From Pantoea wallisii (lineage in GTDB: Bacteria; Pseudomonadota; Gammaproteobacteria; Enterobacterales; Enterobacteriaceae), in assembly GCF_002095485.1 (NCBI RefSeq), contig NZ_MLFS01000011.1, positions 1 through 64,000 on the forward strand: DNA of 64,000 bases, written 5' to 3'. The notes beneath the pieces are model-generated. The model was not told the DNA's origin. It saw nothing but the letters and a program-made list of their open reading frames with translations, and did not search any database. Positions 52,910 through 63,594 of this stretch are shown here, in pieces. How positions within the stretch are numbered: the first letter of the stretch is position 1; the number at the start of each line of letters is the position of its first letter. A program made the position numbers and the translations under genes.

Positions 52910-52938
52910 AAGGTGCGCAGCCATGCGCACCTTATTTT
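52910..52938 (+). terminator. intrinsic terminator after the acyltransferase
   Basis: AAGGTGCGCA, a GCCA loop and TGCGCACCTT form a 10-bp perfect stem followed by ATTTTT, 20 bases after the stop codon. Confidence 0.8.
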
Positions 52939-53261
52939 TCCCTGGCACGATCGTTTTAGTTTCTTGCCCCCTTCACCAGTCTCTCTGTATTTAAATAGAT
53001 TCATCCCTGAAAAGTAACTTAATTTCTGCCCGCGTTTAGGTCCATTCATCTGCAGTTAATGCGTGGCGCAATTCCTAAATTGTCACGCCTGCCTCGCATT
53101 TCCTTAACTCAAACTGGACGGTTGCCGCTTAATGCAGCAATACTCACTTCACCCATTTCCATTTATTAGTCGTTGTTACAAATTAATTCTTTTAAGCAGT
53201 GCGTCACGCATAACGGCAAGCGTTGTGCGGCTTTTGTCTTTTCTCAGTTGAGGAAAACATT
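52939..53261. other. leader region of the large autotransporter gene
   Basis: 323 bases without a gene, presumably promoter and untranslated leader. It is pyrimidine- and AT-rich with no repeats I could define. TTGAGGAAAACATT just before 53262 supplies the ribosome site for the GTG start. Confidence 0.4.
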
Positions 53262-56200
53262 GTGTTCAAATTAAATCCGGTGTTACTTAGCCTTATCGCC
53301 ACGCAAGGTTTGATATTCCCTGTGCTGCCGGCGGCGGCAGTGGTATTGCGACCTTTCACGCCAGAAGTGAATGACAATAAATACGGCGCTCACTGTTTGT
53401 GCAACGGCAGCACGCAGACCCTGAGCGGGCTGCCGCGCTTTACGGTGGGTGAGAGCGGTACCCGTCCCGTTACGCTCGGAGAGTTACAAACGGTTGGCCG
53501 CATTGTTGATGATGACGTAATCGGAAAACCACGCATTCAACTCGGTGCGCAAAATTACAATATCGGCGTTCCTGATTATGAAACAGACAGTTATACCATT
53601 TACCAGGTTTATAACAGCGCAGAGATTGTTGATATACCGGTAATCGGCTCTGAAACGGCAGTGCCAGATTATTATGACGTTAACGACAAACAATATATAA
53701 ACACCCGCGTTGCGTCAGTCAGTAATGGCACGATGAATATCGACATTGGTCAGTATGGCGCAGCGGCAGATTCAGCCACCAATAGCTGGTCAATGGCTGC
53801 GAAGCAGAGCCAGCTTTTTGCGGCCACCCGTAAAGGGCAGATTAACTGGAATGCCAATAACCGTATAACTTTTACCGCTGCGACACCGCCCTACGGTGGC
53901 GATCGGCTGGCGTTTGATGCCGGCGGTATTGTCGATTACGCCGGCCTCTTTGATATTCCAACGCTGGATGGCGGCAGCACGTCGTATTATGTCAGTAATC
54001 TCACTCAGTTACGGCAATATAACGACTGGCTCATCGATTTAATTACCAGCGGTATTATTAGTCCGGAACGTTATAACGCAGAATTTAATAAAGCGTTCAC
54101 GCTACGCGAGGGCCGCGTTGTGTATCGCATGAGCACCAACAATATCGATGATGAAGTGGCCGCGGCACTGGGCGATCAGGTGGTACTCAGCGCAGAGGGG
54201 CGCAATGCGCGCGTCAGCATCAATCGTGGCAAAACGCTGGAGGTCAAAAACAGCGCCAGCGAGGTGATGCGTGCCAGTCACGGTGCAAAAGCCGTTATCA
54301 ATGGCACGCTCTCCACCAGTAATGCTTTTTCGTCAGAGGCGGGCGCGCTGGCGTTAACGTACGGCGCGCGCGGTATCAATAACGGTGTCATAAACAGCGG
54401 TTTTTTCACTAATGCGGACGGAACAGGCGTCAGCGCAGACTCTCTCGGTTATGCCGGGACGGCGGTGAGGGCCATCTACAACAGCCATTTTCGCAATAAT
54501 GGCGTACTTAATATACACATCGGCGCGGCGCCGTGGGGCACACGCGGTCTGTTCCTCGGCGACAGTAGTGCCGTCAATCATGGCAATATCAACCTCGGCA
54601 TCACGAATGTTGCCAACGGCAGCTCTGCGTCGGCGGTCAGCTTTAGCGGTGAGGGCAGGTTTGTTAACGCGGCGGATGGCACCCTCTATATCGGACGCGC
54701 GCCACAAAACGCACGCGGTGATAGCAGTGAGGATGTGGCGGTGAGCCTGGACGGTGGCGTCAGCGCGATCTCCGGATTGCTCGATTCCAGCGCAATTAAC
54801 GAAGGCCATATTGTCATTGGCTCAAAAGTGGAGAATGCAGTCGGGATGCGGGTTGAAGCCGGCCCCAATGCCACCTCTCTGAACCACGGCGTGATCGATG
54901 TCAACGGGCAGGCCCAGCCGCTGCCGCGGGAGAATATCGCCATGCTGGCTATCGATTCAGGCAGCGGCGGCAAGGTCGGTAACACCGGCACCATTAACCT
55001 TAATGGCTACAACAGTACCGGCTTGAAAGTTATCGCTTCGCAAGGTAACAGCGCCCATGCCTTCTCCAGCGGGGCGATTAACGTTCCCGGTGATGGCGAT
55101 CGCTTTGGTAGCGGCAATAACACAGCCGTATGGGTAACAGGCGAGCCGGGCGGCAGCGCCAGCGCGGATCTCAGCGGGCCAATCAGGCTCAGCGGCAGAA
55201 TGGGTATCGGTATCCGTGCGGAAGGCAATGCCACGGTCAATGTGAGCGCTGCCGCCATTCCGGTATCAACCGGCAGTGACAGCTCGCTTGATAGCCATCA
55301 AATCAGTTTTTATACCAAAGGGCCAAATGCCAGAATCAATCTGCCCGCGAACGGCAGCTATGCCACATCCGTGTATAACGGCACCATTTTTCGCGTGGAA
55401 GCGGGCGCGGACTTTGCCGGAGACGGCCTTACGCTCTCCACAAACAGTCCTTTCGCTTCAGGGGTGAACGGGAGCGGAGCAGGCACTGACGTCAGGAGTG
55501 GCAATGTCACGCTGAATATTGCCGATTTTGCCAACGGTCTGGAGATCAGCGATGGCGCACATGCGACCATCGAACGCGCCGCGCAGATTCACCTCAACGG
55601 CCAGTATGCGTCTGTTGCAATCGCGGATGGCAACACATTCACCCTGCAAGGCGCGGTTATCAATCCGTTGACGCAGTTCAACGCGGACACGCTACTGACC
55701 AACTATGCGGATATTCATGGCAGCGCACGTGAACAGGTGCCATTCACCGTGCGAAACCATGCGCAGATGTACAACTATGGGGATATCACGCTGGAAGGGG
55801 CTGGCGTGACGGCCATCACCGCCCAGTACGGTGCGAGGCTGGTCAATCGCGGTGACATCACGATTCTGCACAGTGGGCGTGGGCTGTTTGCTGATGGTAA
55901 TCCTGAGCGCAGCGATGGCGTGACGTTAACCGAAATCGATAACACCGGCACCCTCAATGTACACAATGATGCCGCCGCAACCGGCAGCAGTGTGGGCATT
56001 ACCGCATACCACCAGCTTGGACGCGCGGTACAAAATGGCACCATCAACCTCTACGGTGAGCGCGCGATCGGCGGCTCTGCCTTCGCGGGTGGACGTTTGA
56101 CGCTGGGCGCAGACAGTCGCGTAAACTTTTATGACGCGCGCCAGGTCGGCTACCGTGCGGTTGATCCCGGCACCCGGCTTATTGTGAATGGCAGCGATAT

Positions 56201-59200
56201 TGATGTCAGCGGCGAAGAGGCGCTGCTGTATGAGATCCGCAACGGCGCGTGGCTCTACCATCAGGGGTTCGGCAACGTGACGCTGAGCGGCACGAACGCT
56301 GGCGGGGTACTGGTGAGCGGGAGTGATGCGCTGGTTTCGAGCACCGATCGCTATCTTGTAACCGGCAGTGGTGCCACGGCGCTGCGCGCCAGCGATCGCG
56401 CGCAGGGCATCATCAGCAATAGTATTGTCCTGAACGGCAGCAATACCACCGGTGCGGTTGCCAGCGGCGACGAGACGGAAGTGTACGCCGCATCCACCAT
56501 CACCGGCAGCGGCAGCGGTGCCACTGCGCTGGAGGTTAGTGGCGGCGCGCGCCTGTTTAATCAGGATCAGGGCGTGGTCGATTTGAGCGGCGCGAACAGC
56601 ACCGGCGCGCGCGTGCACGATGGCGGGAACTTCATCAACCGTGGCCGGATTCATCTGGCCTCGGGCATCGGTGTGGATGTCAGCAGCGGTTATGGTCAGT
56701 ATGTGCCGGTCGACAGTGAATTGCGCGTTGATGACGGTATAGCGGCACTGCGCACAGGCAGCGGCGGCGACATGATGATCTACGGTGACGGGCAGGGAGC
56801 AAGTACGCTGGCTGCGCATGGCAGCGCGGATGGTCTGCTGCTTGATAGCGGCGCACAGCGGTTTGAAGCCAATGATATCGTCATTGGCGCTTACGGCAGC
56901 GGCAGCGCGCTGAATAACCGCGCGGGCATCAGCGACATCTATCTGCACAACGTCAGGCTTGAGGCTAATGGCGGCACGGGCATTCGCTCTGCGACATCCT
57001 TTGATCCTGGCGGTAGCGCGCAAATCAGCGTGCGCAGCGGCGGCACGGGCTACCGCTTTGAAAATACCGACGGCTCAACCAGCAGCAGCGATCTGGTGAT
57101 AGGCCCTGACTACCGCATTGATGTCTATGGCACCGGCACCGGCGTACGCGCCAACACGTCGGGCAGGGTGATCGCGCAGGGAGCCATCACCCTTCATGAT
57201 ACCAACGGCGGTTCGGCGATTGTTACGCGTACCGCCAGCGAAGTGATCAATCAGGGGATCATCTCCTCTGAAAGCCGCGTCTCGCCACTGATCGATCTGC
57301 GCGGCGGCGAGACGCTGTTTATCAACCAGGGGACGATTAATGCGCCGTATGCCGATCAGACCGTGGTCGCCGGCGGCGCGACGGACGATGTGATTGCCTT
57401 GCTGGAGGGGCAGGTTGTGGGCGAGGTTAACACCGGCAATGGTCGCGATACGCTGCAGGTGAGCGGCGGCACGCTGGATGGCAGCCTGACGATGGGCAAC
57501 GGCGCGGGCAATCAGGCCATGGTGCAGAATATCAGTCTGGCGAACACGCGCCATATCACCAGCAATGGCGGCGCAGGCAGTACGCTGACACTCAGCGAGA
57601 TTGATGCCCGCGGCGGCTCCTTCAGCCACGACGATCTCAGTCAGGGCACCAATCTTGGGGCCGGCTGGAGCACACTGAACTTCAACAATGCGCGCTGGAC
57701 GCTCACGGACAACCTGCGTCTGGCGCACAGCACCATCAATATTGATGCCGGATCGACGCTGTTTGCCGGTAATAACGTGCAGCCTCTGTTACAGGGCGGC
57801 ACTAATGATTCGCTGGTGGTAAACAACGCCGGTAACCTCGATCTCACTAACGGTGGGAACACGGCGGCGAATACGCTGACCATTAACGGCGATCTGGCTT
57901 CTGCGGGTGGCCGTCTCACGCTCAACTCAGCCGCAACGCAAAGTGACAGGTTGCTGGTGAATGGCAACGTCAGCGGCACCACGCTAATTGAGGATACGCT
58001 GCGCGGCGCCCCGCTGATGGACGTCAACCGCGACGGCGTGATTGCCGCGAATGAAGGCGTATCGCTGGCGCAGGTCTCCGGTAGCGGTAGCGCCGGCAGC
58101 GTCGTCCTGCGCAACGGCTATGTCGCGTCCGGCCCATGGCAATACAGTTTGTATAGCTTTGCACCGGGCAGCAGCGACGCCAGCCAGCGCGCTGTCAGCG
58201 GCAGCGGCAGTAACTTCCGGGATTACCGGCTGGCCAATACCTTTGTGTGTGAAGACGGTGCGCTGTGTCAGCCCCAAACGGGCAGCACGTCACGGGCGGT
58301 GCGCCCGGCCGTAACCCCGCAGGTGCCCGCCTGGATCTCTGCCCCGGTGGGACTGGCTTACTACTCACTGGCGGTCACCGATGATCTGCATAAACGCCTG
58401 GGTGAGTTGCGCCAGCAGCAGGGCGTGGATGAATCACCGGCAGGCGAGATGTTTATTCGCTACATCGGCTCAAACCTGACGTACCAGAGTCAGCGCCAGC
58501 TGGCGGATTATGGCTACGATTTCGATCTTGATTACAGCGCAGTACAGCTGGGCGGTAACCTGATCCAGGCCGATGGCGTTACGGATAGCCTGCGCGGAGG
58601 TATTGCCTATACGCGCGGCAACACGCGCATCCGGCCACATGCCGCCGACGGTTACAGTACGACCAGCTTTGATAGCGACACGGTCTCTCTCTACGGCACC
58701 TGGCTACGGGAGAGCGGAATGTATGTTGATGGCTCACTCAGCTGGGGCTGGTATCGTGGCGAAACGGACATTGCGCGCCAGAAAGAGGTCGCTTCACCGA
58801 AAGGCAATGGCTGGACGGCCTCAATTGAATCCGGCTATCCGTTTACCTTCGCCAATGGTGTGCGGCTTGAACCGCAGGCGCAGCTCACCTGGCTGCAAGT
58901 GAAAATGGACAGCTTTACCGATCGCGATCGCACGCGCGTCTCCTTTAACGATTACGATCAGACCGTTGCGCGCCTCGGCGCACGCGTTGATCGGACCTGG
59001 CAGGATAGCAGCCAGAATCAGTACACGCCCTGGCTGCGGGCCAACTACTCACAAGGCTGGGGCGGCACGGCAAAAGTGAGAGTGGGTGATTCCGAAAGCG
59101 ACAACAGCCAGGCATTTGAGAGCGGTAAATTCGGCAAAATGTGGGATGTTGGCCTCGGTGGCACAGTGACGCTGAAGCGGGATGTCGCGCTGTATGCCGA

Positions 59201-59279
59201 AGCCGATTACCGTAAAGAGATCGACGGCAACGGTGCGAAAGGCTGGCGTTACAACGCCGGGGTAAGGTGGTCGTTTTAA
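53262..59279 (+). CDS. large type V autotransporter adhesin-like protein, 2005 residues
   Basis: A 2005-residue protein starting at GTG. The signal peptide (FKLNPVLLSLIATQGLIFPV then LPAAAVV) is followed by a passenger of about 1700 residues with no enzyme motif. It is rich in Gly, Asn, Ser, Thr and short repeats of the NHGNINLG / NTGTINLNGYNSTG / GSGATAL type, as expected of a right-handed beta-helix. From about residue 1730 comes the autotransporter barrel (MFIRYIGSNLTYQSQRQLAD through GWRYNAGVRWSF), ending in Phe. Very few cysteines occur. The passenger probably projects from the outer membrane as an adhesin or biofilm factor; this is inferred from architecture. Confidence 0.9.
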   Translation: MFKLNPVLLSLIATQGLIFPVLPAAAVVLRPFTPEVNDNKYGAHCLCNGSTQTLSGLPRFTVGESGTRPVTLGELQTVGRIVDDDVIGKPRIQLGAQNYNIGVPDYETDSYTIYQVYNSAEIVDIPVIGSETAVPDYYDVNDKQYINTRVASVSNGTMNIDIGQYGAAADSATNSWSMAAKQSQLFAATRKGQINWNANNRITFTAATPPYGGDRLAFDAGGIVDYAGLFDIPTLDGGSTSYYVSNLTQLRQYNDWLIDLITSGIISPERYNAEFNKAFTLREGRVVYRMSTNNIDDEVAAALGDQVVLSAEGRNARVSINRGKTLEVKNSASEVMRASHGAKAVINGTLSTSNAFSSEAGALALTYGARGINNGVINSGFFTNADGTGVSADSLGYAGTAVRAIYNSHFRNNGVLNIHIGAAPWGTRGLFLGDSSAVNHGNINLGITNVANGSSASAVSFSGEGRFVNAADGTLYIGRAPQNARGDSSEDVAVSLDGGVSAISGLLDSSAINEGHIVIGSKVENAVGMRVEAGPNATSLNHGVIDVNGQAQPLPRENIAMLAIDSGSGGKVGNTGTINLNGYNSTGLKVIASQGNSAHAFSSGAINVPGDGDRFGSGNNTAVWVTGEPGGSASADLSGPIRLSGRMGIGIRAEGNATVNVSAAAIPVSTGSDSSLDSHQISFYTKGPNARINLPANGSYATSVYNGTIFRVEAGADFAGDGLTLSTNSPFASGVNGSGAGTDVRSGNVTLNIADFANGLEISDGAHATIERAAQIHLNGQYASVAIADGNTFTLQGAVINPLTQFNADTLLTNYADIHGSAREQVPFTVRNHAQMYNYGDITLEGAGVTAITAQYGARLVNRGDITILHSGRGLFADGNPERSDGVTLTEIDNTGTLNVHNDAAATGSSVGITAYHQLGRAVQNGTINLYGERAIGGSAFAGGRLTLGADSRVNFYDARQVGYRAVDPGTRLIVNGSDIDVSGEEALLYEIRNGAWLYHQGFGNVTLSGTNAGGVLVSGSDALVSSTDRYLVTGSGATALRASDRAQGIISNSIVLNGSNTTGAVASGDETEVYAASTITGSGSGATALEVSGGARLFNQDQGVVDLSGANSTGARVHDGGNFINRGRIHLASGIGVDVSSGYGQYVPVDSELRVDDGIAALRTGSGGDMMIYGDGQGASTLAAHGSADGLLLDSGAQRFEANDIVIGAYGSGSALNNRAGISDIYLHNVRLEANGGTGIRSATSFDPGGSAQISVRSGGTGYRFENTDGSTSSSDLVIGPDYRIDVYGTGTGVRANTSGRVIAQGAITLHDTNGGSAIVTRTASEVINQGIISSESRVSPLIDLRGGETLFINQGTINAPYADQTVVAGGATDDVIALLEGQVVGEVNTGNGRDTLQVSGGTLDGSLTMGNGAGNQAMVQNISLANTRHITSNGGAGSTLTLSEIDARGGSFSHDDLSQGTNLGAGWSTLNFNNARWTLTDNLRLAHSTINIDAGSTLFAGNNVQPLLQGGTNDSLVVNNAGNLDLTNGGNTAANTLTINGDLASAGGRLTLNSAATQSDRLLVNGNVSGTTLIEDTLRGAPLMDVNRDGVIAANEGVSLAQVSGSGSAGSVVLRNGYVASGPWQYSLYSFAPGSSDASQRAVSGSGSNFRDYRLANTFVCEDGALCQPQTGSTSRAVRPAVTPQVPAWISAPVGLAYYSLAVTDDLHKRLGELRQQQGVDESPAGEMFIRYIGSNLTYQSQRQLADYGYDFDLDYSAVQLGGNLIQADGVTDSLRGGIAYTRGNTRIRPHAADGYSTTSFDSDTVSLYGTWLRESGMYVDGSLSWGWYRGETDIARQKEVASPKGNGWTASIESGYPFTFANGVRLEPQAQLTWLQVKMDSFTDRDRTRVSFNDYDQTVARLGARVDRTWQDSSQNQYTPWLRANYSQGWGGTAKVRVGDSESDNSQAFESGKFGKMWDVGLGGTVTLKRDVALYAEADYRKEIDGNGAKGWRYNAGVRWSF

Positions 59280-59331
59280 TCCGGAATTTCCGGCGCAGCG
59301 GAGTGAAGAGCCGCCGCGCCGGTCAGGTCAC

Positions 59332-60767
59332 TTATGCCTCTAAGCCGGCATCATGCATCCCGCGACGCAGCGTAAAATTAACGCCCATGGTGAGGAACGG
59401 ATCGGGCGGATTCCACTCAGGTTTTGGCAGCGACAGCAGGTAATCGATGGTGTCGTTGCGTTTCCCCGCCAGCCAGTCAGCCAGCATGGTGCCCATTGCG
59501 GTACAGCGAACGGTACCCAGGCCGTTACAGCCCAGTGCGCCGTACACGTTTTTTCTTAGCTCGCCGAACAGGCTTGAACCGTTGCGCGTCATGCCCAGTC
59601 CGCCGCCCCAGGTGTGTTCAAAATTCACATCTTTCAGAGTCGGATAGCGGCGTTCGAAAGACTGGCGGTGCGTCTGGCGATACTTTTCGGTATAGCCTGG
59701 CTTGTAACGACCATCTTCGTTGAAGCTGAAACTGTTACGAATCAGAATGCGGTTATCATGGGTTCGGCGTGAGGTCGTGCCAAAGGGATCTGCCGGGATG
59801 ATGCCCCAGAAGTCTTCGCCGCCAATGCTATCCTGCTCAGCTTTAGTGAGCGGACGCGTCAGGCTCCCGTAGGTAAAGACCGGGAAAATCGTGCGCGGGC
59901 TAAAGCCGAAATGGGTGCCGAACGCGTTATTAGCCAGAATCAGCTTATCCGCCATGATGCGGCCGGTTGCATGATGCAGCACGATGCGGGGTTCATATTC
60001 AACAGCCGTAATCGGCGTCTCTTCGTAGAGCGTGACATTCTCTGGCAGAGTATCGGCAAGGCCTTTAACTAACCCCGAAGGTTGAACCAGAATGGTGCCT
60101 GGCGTATACAGCGCTTTGCGATAGAACGTTGTGCCAAAGATATCCTTCAGCGCGCTCCCTTCAATCAGCTTGCACTTCTGTCCCAGCGCCTCAAGACCGC
60201 CGCGATAAGCATCCAATACCGCAATGCCGCTGTTCTCCACGGCCGCCTGATATTTACCGGAGTGGCGCATATGCGCTTCGGTGATGTTGTGCTCTTCTAC
60301 CAGATCTTTGAGGATACGCTGGCCGGTCTGGTTAAGGTTCAGGATATTACGCGCAATTGTCTTATCGCCGATGTAATCCGGTGCGCTGATATCGTGGGGC
60401 ACGTCGATCAGAAAACCCGCATTACGGCCAGACGTACCGAAGCCTGCCTGCTGCGCTTCGACCAGAATCACCCGATCATCAGGGAAATTCAGCGCCAGTT
60501 GACGCGCTGCTGCCAGGCCGGCAAAGCCAGCGCCAATCACTACCCACGGCGCCTGCGCATCGCCCACCAGCGCCGGTTTTGGCGTACGCTTCTGGCTGGT
60601 ATGGAACCAGCCGGTCCGGGGTCATCGGACGGCAGCGCATCAATACGCAGCAGCGATTCCGGATCGGCCGGCAGGTTATCCGTTAACAGCGTTGCGCCGC
60701 CGCCCGCCGCGATCACACCTGCACCGATACCGGTGCCAACCAGCAGCTTCCTTCTGGAAATACCCAT
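59332..60767 (-). CDS. Tat-exported FAD-dependent oxidoreductase, DAO family (one frameshift)
   Basis: An FAD oxidoreductase of the DadA/glycine-oxidase type. The N-terminus at 60767 is a twin-arginine signal (MGISRRKLLVGTGIGAGVIA). The frame breaks at the CCCC run 60617-60620: one extra C gives DDPRTGWFHTSQKRTPKPAL, leading into the FAD motif WVVIGAGFAGLAAARQLA. Later blocks are GFGTSGRNAGFLIDVPHDI, WGGGLGMTRNGSSLFGEL and YGALGCNGLGTVRCTAMG. The protein would oxidise an amino acid or related amine in the periplasm. As with the other frameshifts here, I consider the gene probably intact (about 478 residues). The substrate is unknown. Confidence 0.8.
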
Positions 60768-61276
60768 TACTAATACACTCCATGATAACAAAAATGGTGT
60801 TCAAATCATTGCCTGACACGCCATAACCTGAGGCCGGAGGCGTATCACATTGCCGAAAAGGGTGGCATAAAATGTCATTTTGTATATCTGCTGTATACTT
60901 GATGTATTCAGATTATTGGGTTTTGTAAAATTCATGTCAACCATGTTGCACTGGCAAGTAACGTGTTGGGCAGAAAGCGAGCAGGTTGCCTGGCATAAAG
61001 GGGAGGATGAAAACCGCGGGTGTCCGACAATGTGTATTGCTGAAGAGTGAACAACATATCCAACGATCTGAAACATCGCACCTGCCTGCTGGATCGCGCT
61101 CGCAATTTCAGGCTGGCAGGCTGGTAAAGCCTTCGCTTCCTGACTACACCTTAAACGTCCTTGTAATCACTTTGCTTTCCGCGAGTTAGCGGACCTTCGC
61201 CTTGTGCTGCTGCAAACCAAAGCGCAAGCCATCTTTTGCTGCCAGAGATTCACGCTGGCAATTTGGGGATTAGAGA
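60768..61276. other. intergenic region between the FAD oxidoreductase and the esterase
   Basis: 509 bases. AT-rich around 60870-60940 (GTATATCTGCTGTATACTTG), which suits the divergent promoters. The frames present have poor composition, and I see no stable hairpin or repeat. The esterase start follows TTTGGGGATTAGAGA. Confidence 0.4.
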
Positions 61277-63256
61277 ATGAACCAGCCAAACAGGGCGCTG
61301 ACTGCCGTTGCGCTTGTTTCCTTAACCAGCTTCTGCCTGCCGATAACCGCCCGGGCCTGGGATAGCCTGACCGTATTTGGTGATAGCCTGAGCGATGGCG
61401 GCAACGTTGGTCGTTACACCTGGGATGGCGCGCAGCATCCGCTCTATGATGAGATCCTTGCCGCCCATCTTGGGCAAAATCTGCAGGCTTCGTCACAGGG
61501 CGGCAGCAACTATGCGCAGGGCGGCGGCGTTACGCTGCCGCAGATCGATCCCGATCTGAATACGCAGGATCAGCTGGCCGCCTGGCTACAGTCGAACGGC
61601 GGGCGTGCTGACAGCAATGGCCTGTACATCCACTGGGTCGGGGCAAACGATATTGCCGCCGCCGTCACCAACCCGCTTACCGCGCGTGAAAGTATCCGCA
61701 CCAGCGCCACGGCGGCGGTTTCGCAGGTAAAAACCCTGCTTGACGCCGGTGCGGGCACGGTGATCGTGCCAAACGTGCCACAGTTGGGTTCGACACCTTT
61801 TATGGTGCAGGCGGTACTGAGCGTGCTCGGCCCAGCCGCGCAATCCGCACTGGTGGCGGCCTTCGCCTCACTGGACACGACCGCTACGCCTGATTTGGCC
61901 ACGCGACAGCAGGCGGTGCAGCAGGCATTTGACCAGGCGGCCGGGCAAATTTCGTCGATACCTGCAGTTCGTGAGGCGCTGGCGCAGCAGCTGTTTAGTG
62001 CGTGGCAGGTGCTGAGCGAGCAGGTGACCGCACTGTCTGAGGGCTATAACCAGCAGGAGGAAGCCGGGCTGGTGGCGCTGAACGGAAATATCGTACGGGC
62101 AGATATCGCCGGTCTGTTTAACGAAGTTATCGCCGATCCGCAGCGCTACGGTTTAAGCAATACCATCGGTATGGCCTGCCCGGTGGGAACATCCGCAGCA
62201 GAATGTACCTCCTCTATGCCCGGTTTCACGACCGCGCAGGCGTATCTGTTTGCCGATCGGCTGCACCCCAGCCCGGCAGTACATGCAATGATCGCGGACT
62301 ACATTCAGTCGATCCTGGATGCGCCGGCACAGGTGGGCGCGCTGGCGCGTGCGCCGCTGATGTTATCGCGGGGGATGCAAACGACGCTGGAGGGCCATCT
62401 GCAACAGCAGCGCCAGCAACCTGGCCGCGCCGGTCAGGTCAGCGTATTTGGCGGCTATGCCGGACAGCATGTTGATTATCAGGGGGATAGCTTATACAAC
62501 GGTGATGCCACCAGCGCCAATCTTACGCTCGGTGTCGGTTATCAGCTGACGGATAACTGGCAGGCAGGCGTGCTGTTTGCGAACAGCGATCAGCGGCAAA
62601 CTCCCTCGTCCCGTTACGATTACAAACTGCGCGGCAATCTGCTGGCGCTCTATAGCCAGCTGACCCTGGGGGATCAGGGCTGGATCAACACCGATCTGCA
62701 CTATGCCGATCTCGATTTCGATAGTATTGAGCGCAAAATCACCATCGGGCCGGCTACGCGGGTTGAGCAGGGCAGCACCAGCGGCAAGTTACTGGGATTA
62801 AAGGTACAAACCGGCTGGGATATCCCGCTGGGCACCCATCTTTCAACCGGCCCGGTTGCCAGCTATGCGCTGGATTATGTGCGGGTAGGGGGCTATAGCG
62901 AAAACGGTGACAGCAGCACCAGCATGCGCTTCTCCGATCAAACCCTGCATTCACAAATTGGCGTGCTTGGCTGGCGTATTGATACCAAACAGTGGCCGGT
63001 GAATCCCTGGGCGCAGGTCAGCTATAACCATCAGTTTGGTGATAGTGACAATTCGCTGCGTGGCGGACTCAAATCAACGCAAACCTCTTTTGCACGTACG
63101 GTTACGGCGGGAGATAAAAACTGGCTGGATATGTCGGTGGGCGCGAGCGTTCCGCTGGGGCAAACCGTCAACGCTTTTGCCGGCGTATCAGCCGTGGGCG
63201 GTAACAGCGAATATCACCAGGTCTCATGGAACGTTGGCATCAACGCTCTCTTTTAA
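61277..63256 (+). CDS. GDSL-type esterase/lipase autotransporter (EstA-like)
   Basis: A 659-residue autotransporter. A signal peptide (cleavage near ARA-W) is followed by an SGNH/GDSL esterase passenger: VFGDSLSDGGN with Ser37, SSQGGSNYAQGGG, WVGANDI and ADRLHPSPAVHAM. Then comes a C-terminal barrel of about 260 residues (QVSVFGGYAGQHVDYQGDSL through VSWNVGINALF). EstA-type proteins remain anchored in the outer membrane and hydrolyse esters or lipids at the surface, affecting biofilm and rhamnolipid-like products in Pseudomonas. It is the second autotransporter in the window and is unrelated to the large one in its passenger. Confidence 0.92.
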   Translation: MNQPNRALTAVALVSLTSFCLPITARAWDSLTVFGDSLSDGGNVGRYTWDGAQHPLYDEILAAHLGQNLQASSQGGSNYAQGGGVTLPQIDPDLNTQDQLAAWLQSNGGRADSNGLYIHWVGANDIAAAVTNPLTARESIRTSATAAVSQVKTLLDAGAGTVIVPNVPQLGSTPFMVQAVLSVLGPAAQSALVAAFASLDTTATPDLATRQQAVQQAFDQAAGQISSIPAVREALAQQLFSAWQVLSEQVTALSEGYNQQEEAGLVALNGNIVRADIAGLFNEVIADPQRYGLSNTIGMACPVGTSAAECTSSMPGFTTAQAYLFADRLHPSPAVHAMIADYIQSILDAPAQVGALARAPLMLSRGMQTTLEGHLQQQRQQPGRAGQVSVFGGYAGQHVDYQGDSLYNGDATSANLTLGVGYQLTDNWQAGVLFANSDQRQTPSSRYDYKLRGNLLALYSQLTLGDQGWINTDLHYADLDFDSIERKITIGPATRVEQGSTSGKLLGLKVQTGWDIPLGTHLSTGPVASYALDYVRVGGYSENGDSSTSMRFSDQTLHSQIGVLGWRIDTKQWPVNPWAQVSYNHQFGDSDNSLRGGLKSTQTSFARTVTAGDKNWLDMSVGASVPLGQTVNAFAGVSAVGGNSEYHQVSWNVGINALF

Positions 63257-63266
63257 GCGTACCTGT

Positions 63267-63296
63267 ACCCGTCTGTTCCGTACCGGGCAGACGGGT
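63267..63296 (+). terminator. hairpin after the esterase gene
   Basis: ACCCGTCTG, a 12-base loop and CAGACGGGT form a 9-bp perfect stem 10 bases after the stop, followed by CTGTCATCCTT. Between it and 63595 there is no gene. GACTTATACTGAAAG near 63541 could be part of the promoter of the last gene. Confidence 0.55.
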
Positions 63297-63594
63297 CTGT
63301 CATCCTTACTGCTCCTCTGCACGACATATTCACATTGATAAGCAATCAACGCGCCTTAAATCAAACTCACTCCACGCTTCGTGCCGGGGCAATATATAAA
63401 TTTGCTGCGAAAATTCTGTAAATCAGAGTCAGTACCGCTTCGCTTTATTTTCGGAATCATAATCTTGCTGAGAAGAAAATAAGGTCACGCTTAATAAGGG
63501 TGTTATTTAGCGCGGCACGAAGAGATGCATTAATTTTCAATGACTTATACTGAAAGCGCTTCGCAGTATTTCTTCCTTCACTATGGGGTACACC

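Noticed and set aside
55926-57023. A 365-codon minus-strand frame inside the autotransporter gene
   Set aside because: It mirrors the repetitive passenger sequence; Ala- and Val-rich composition and no start signal.
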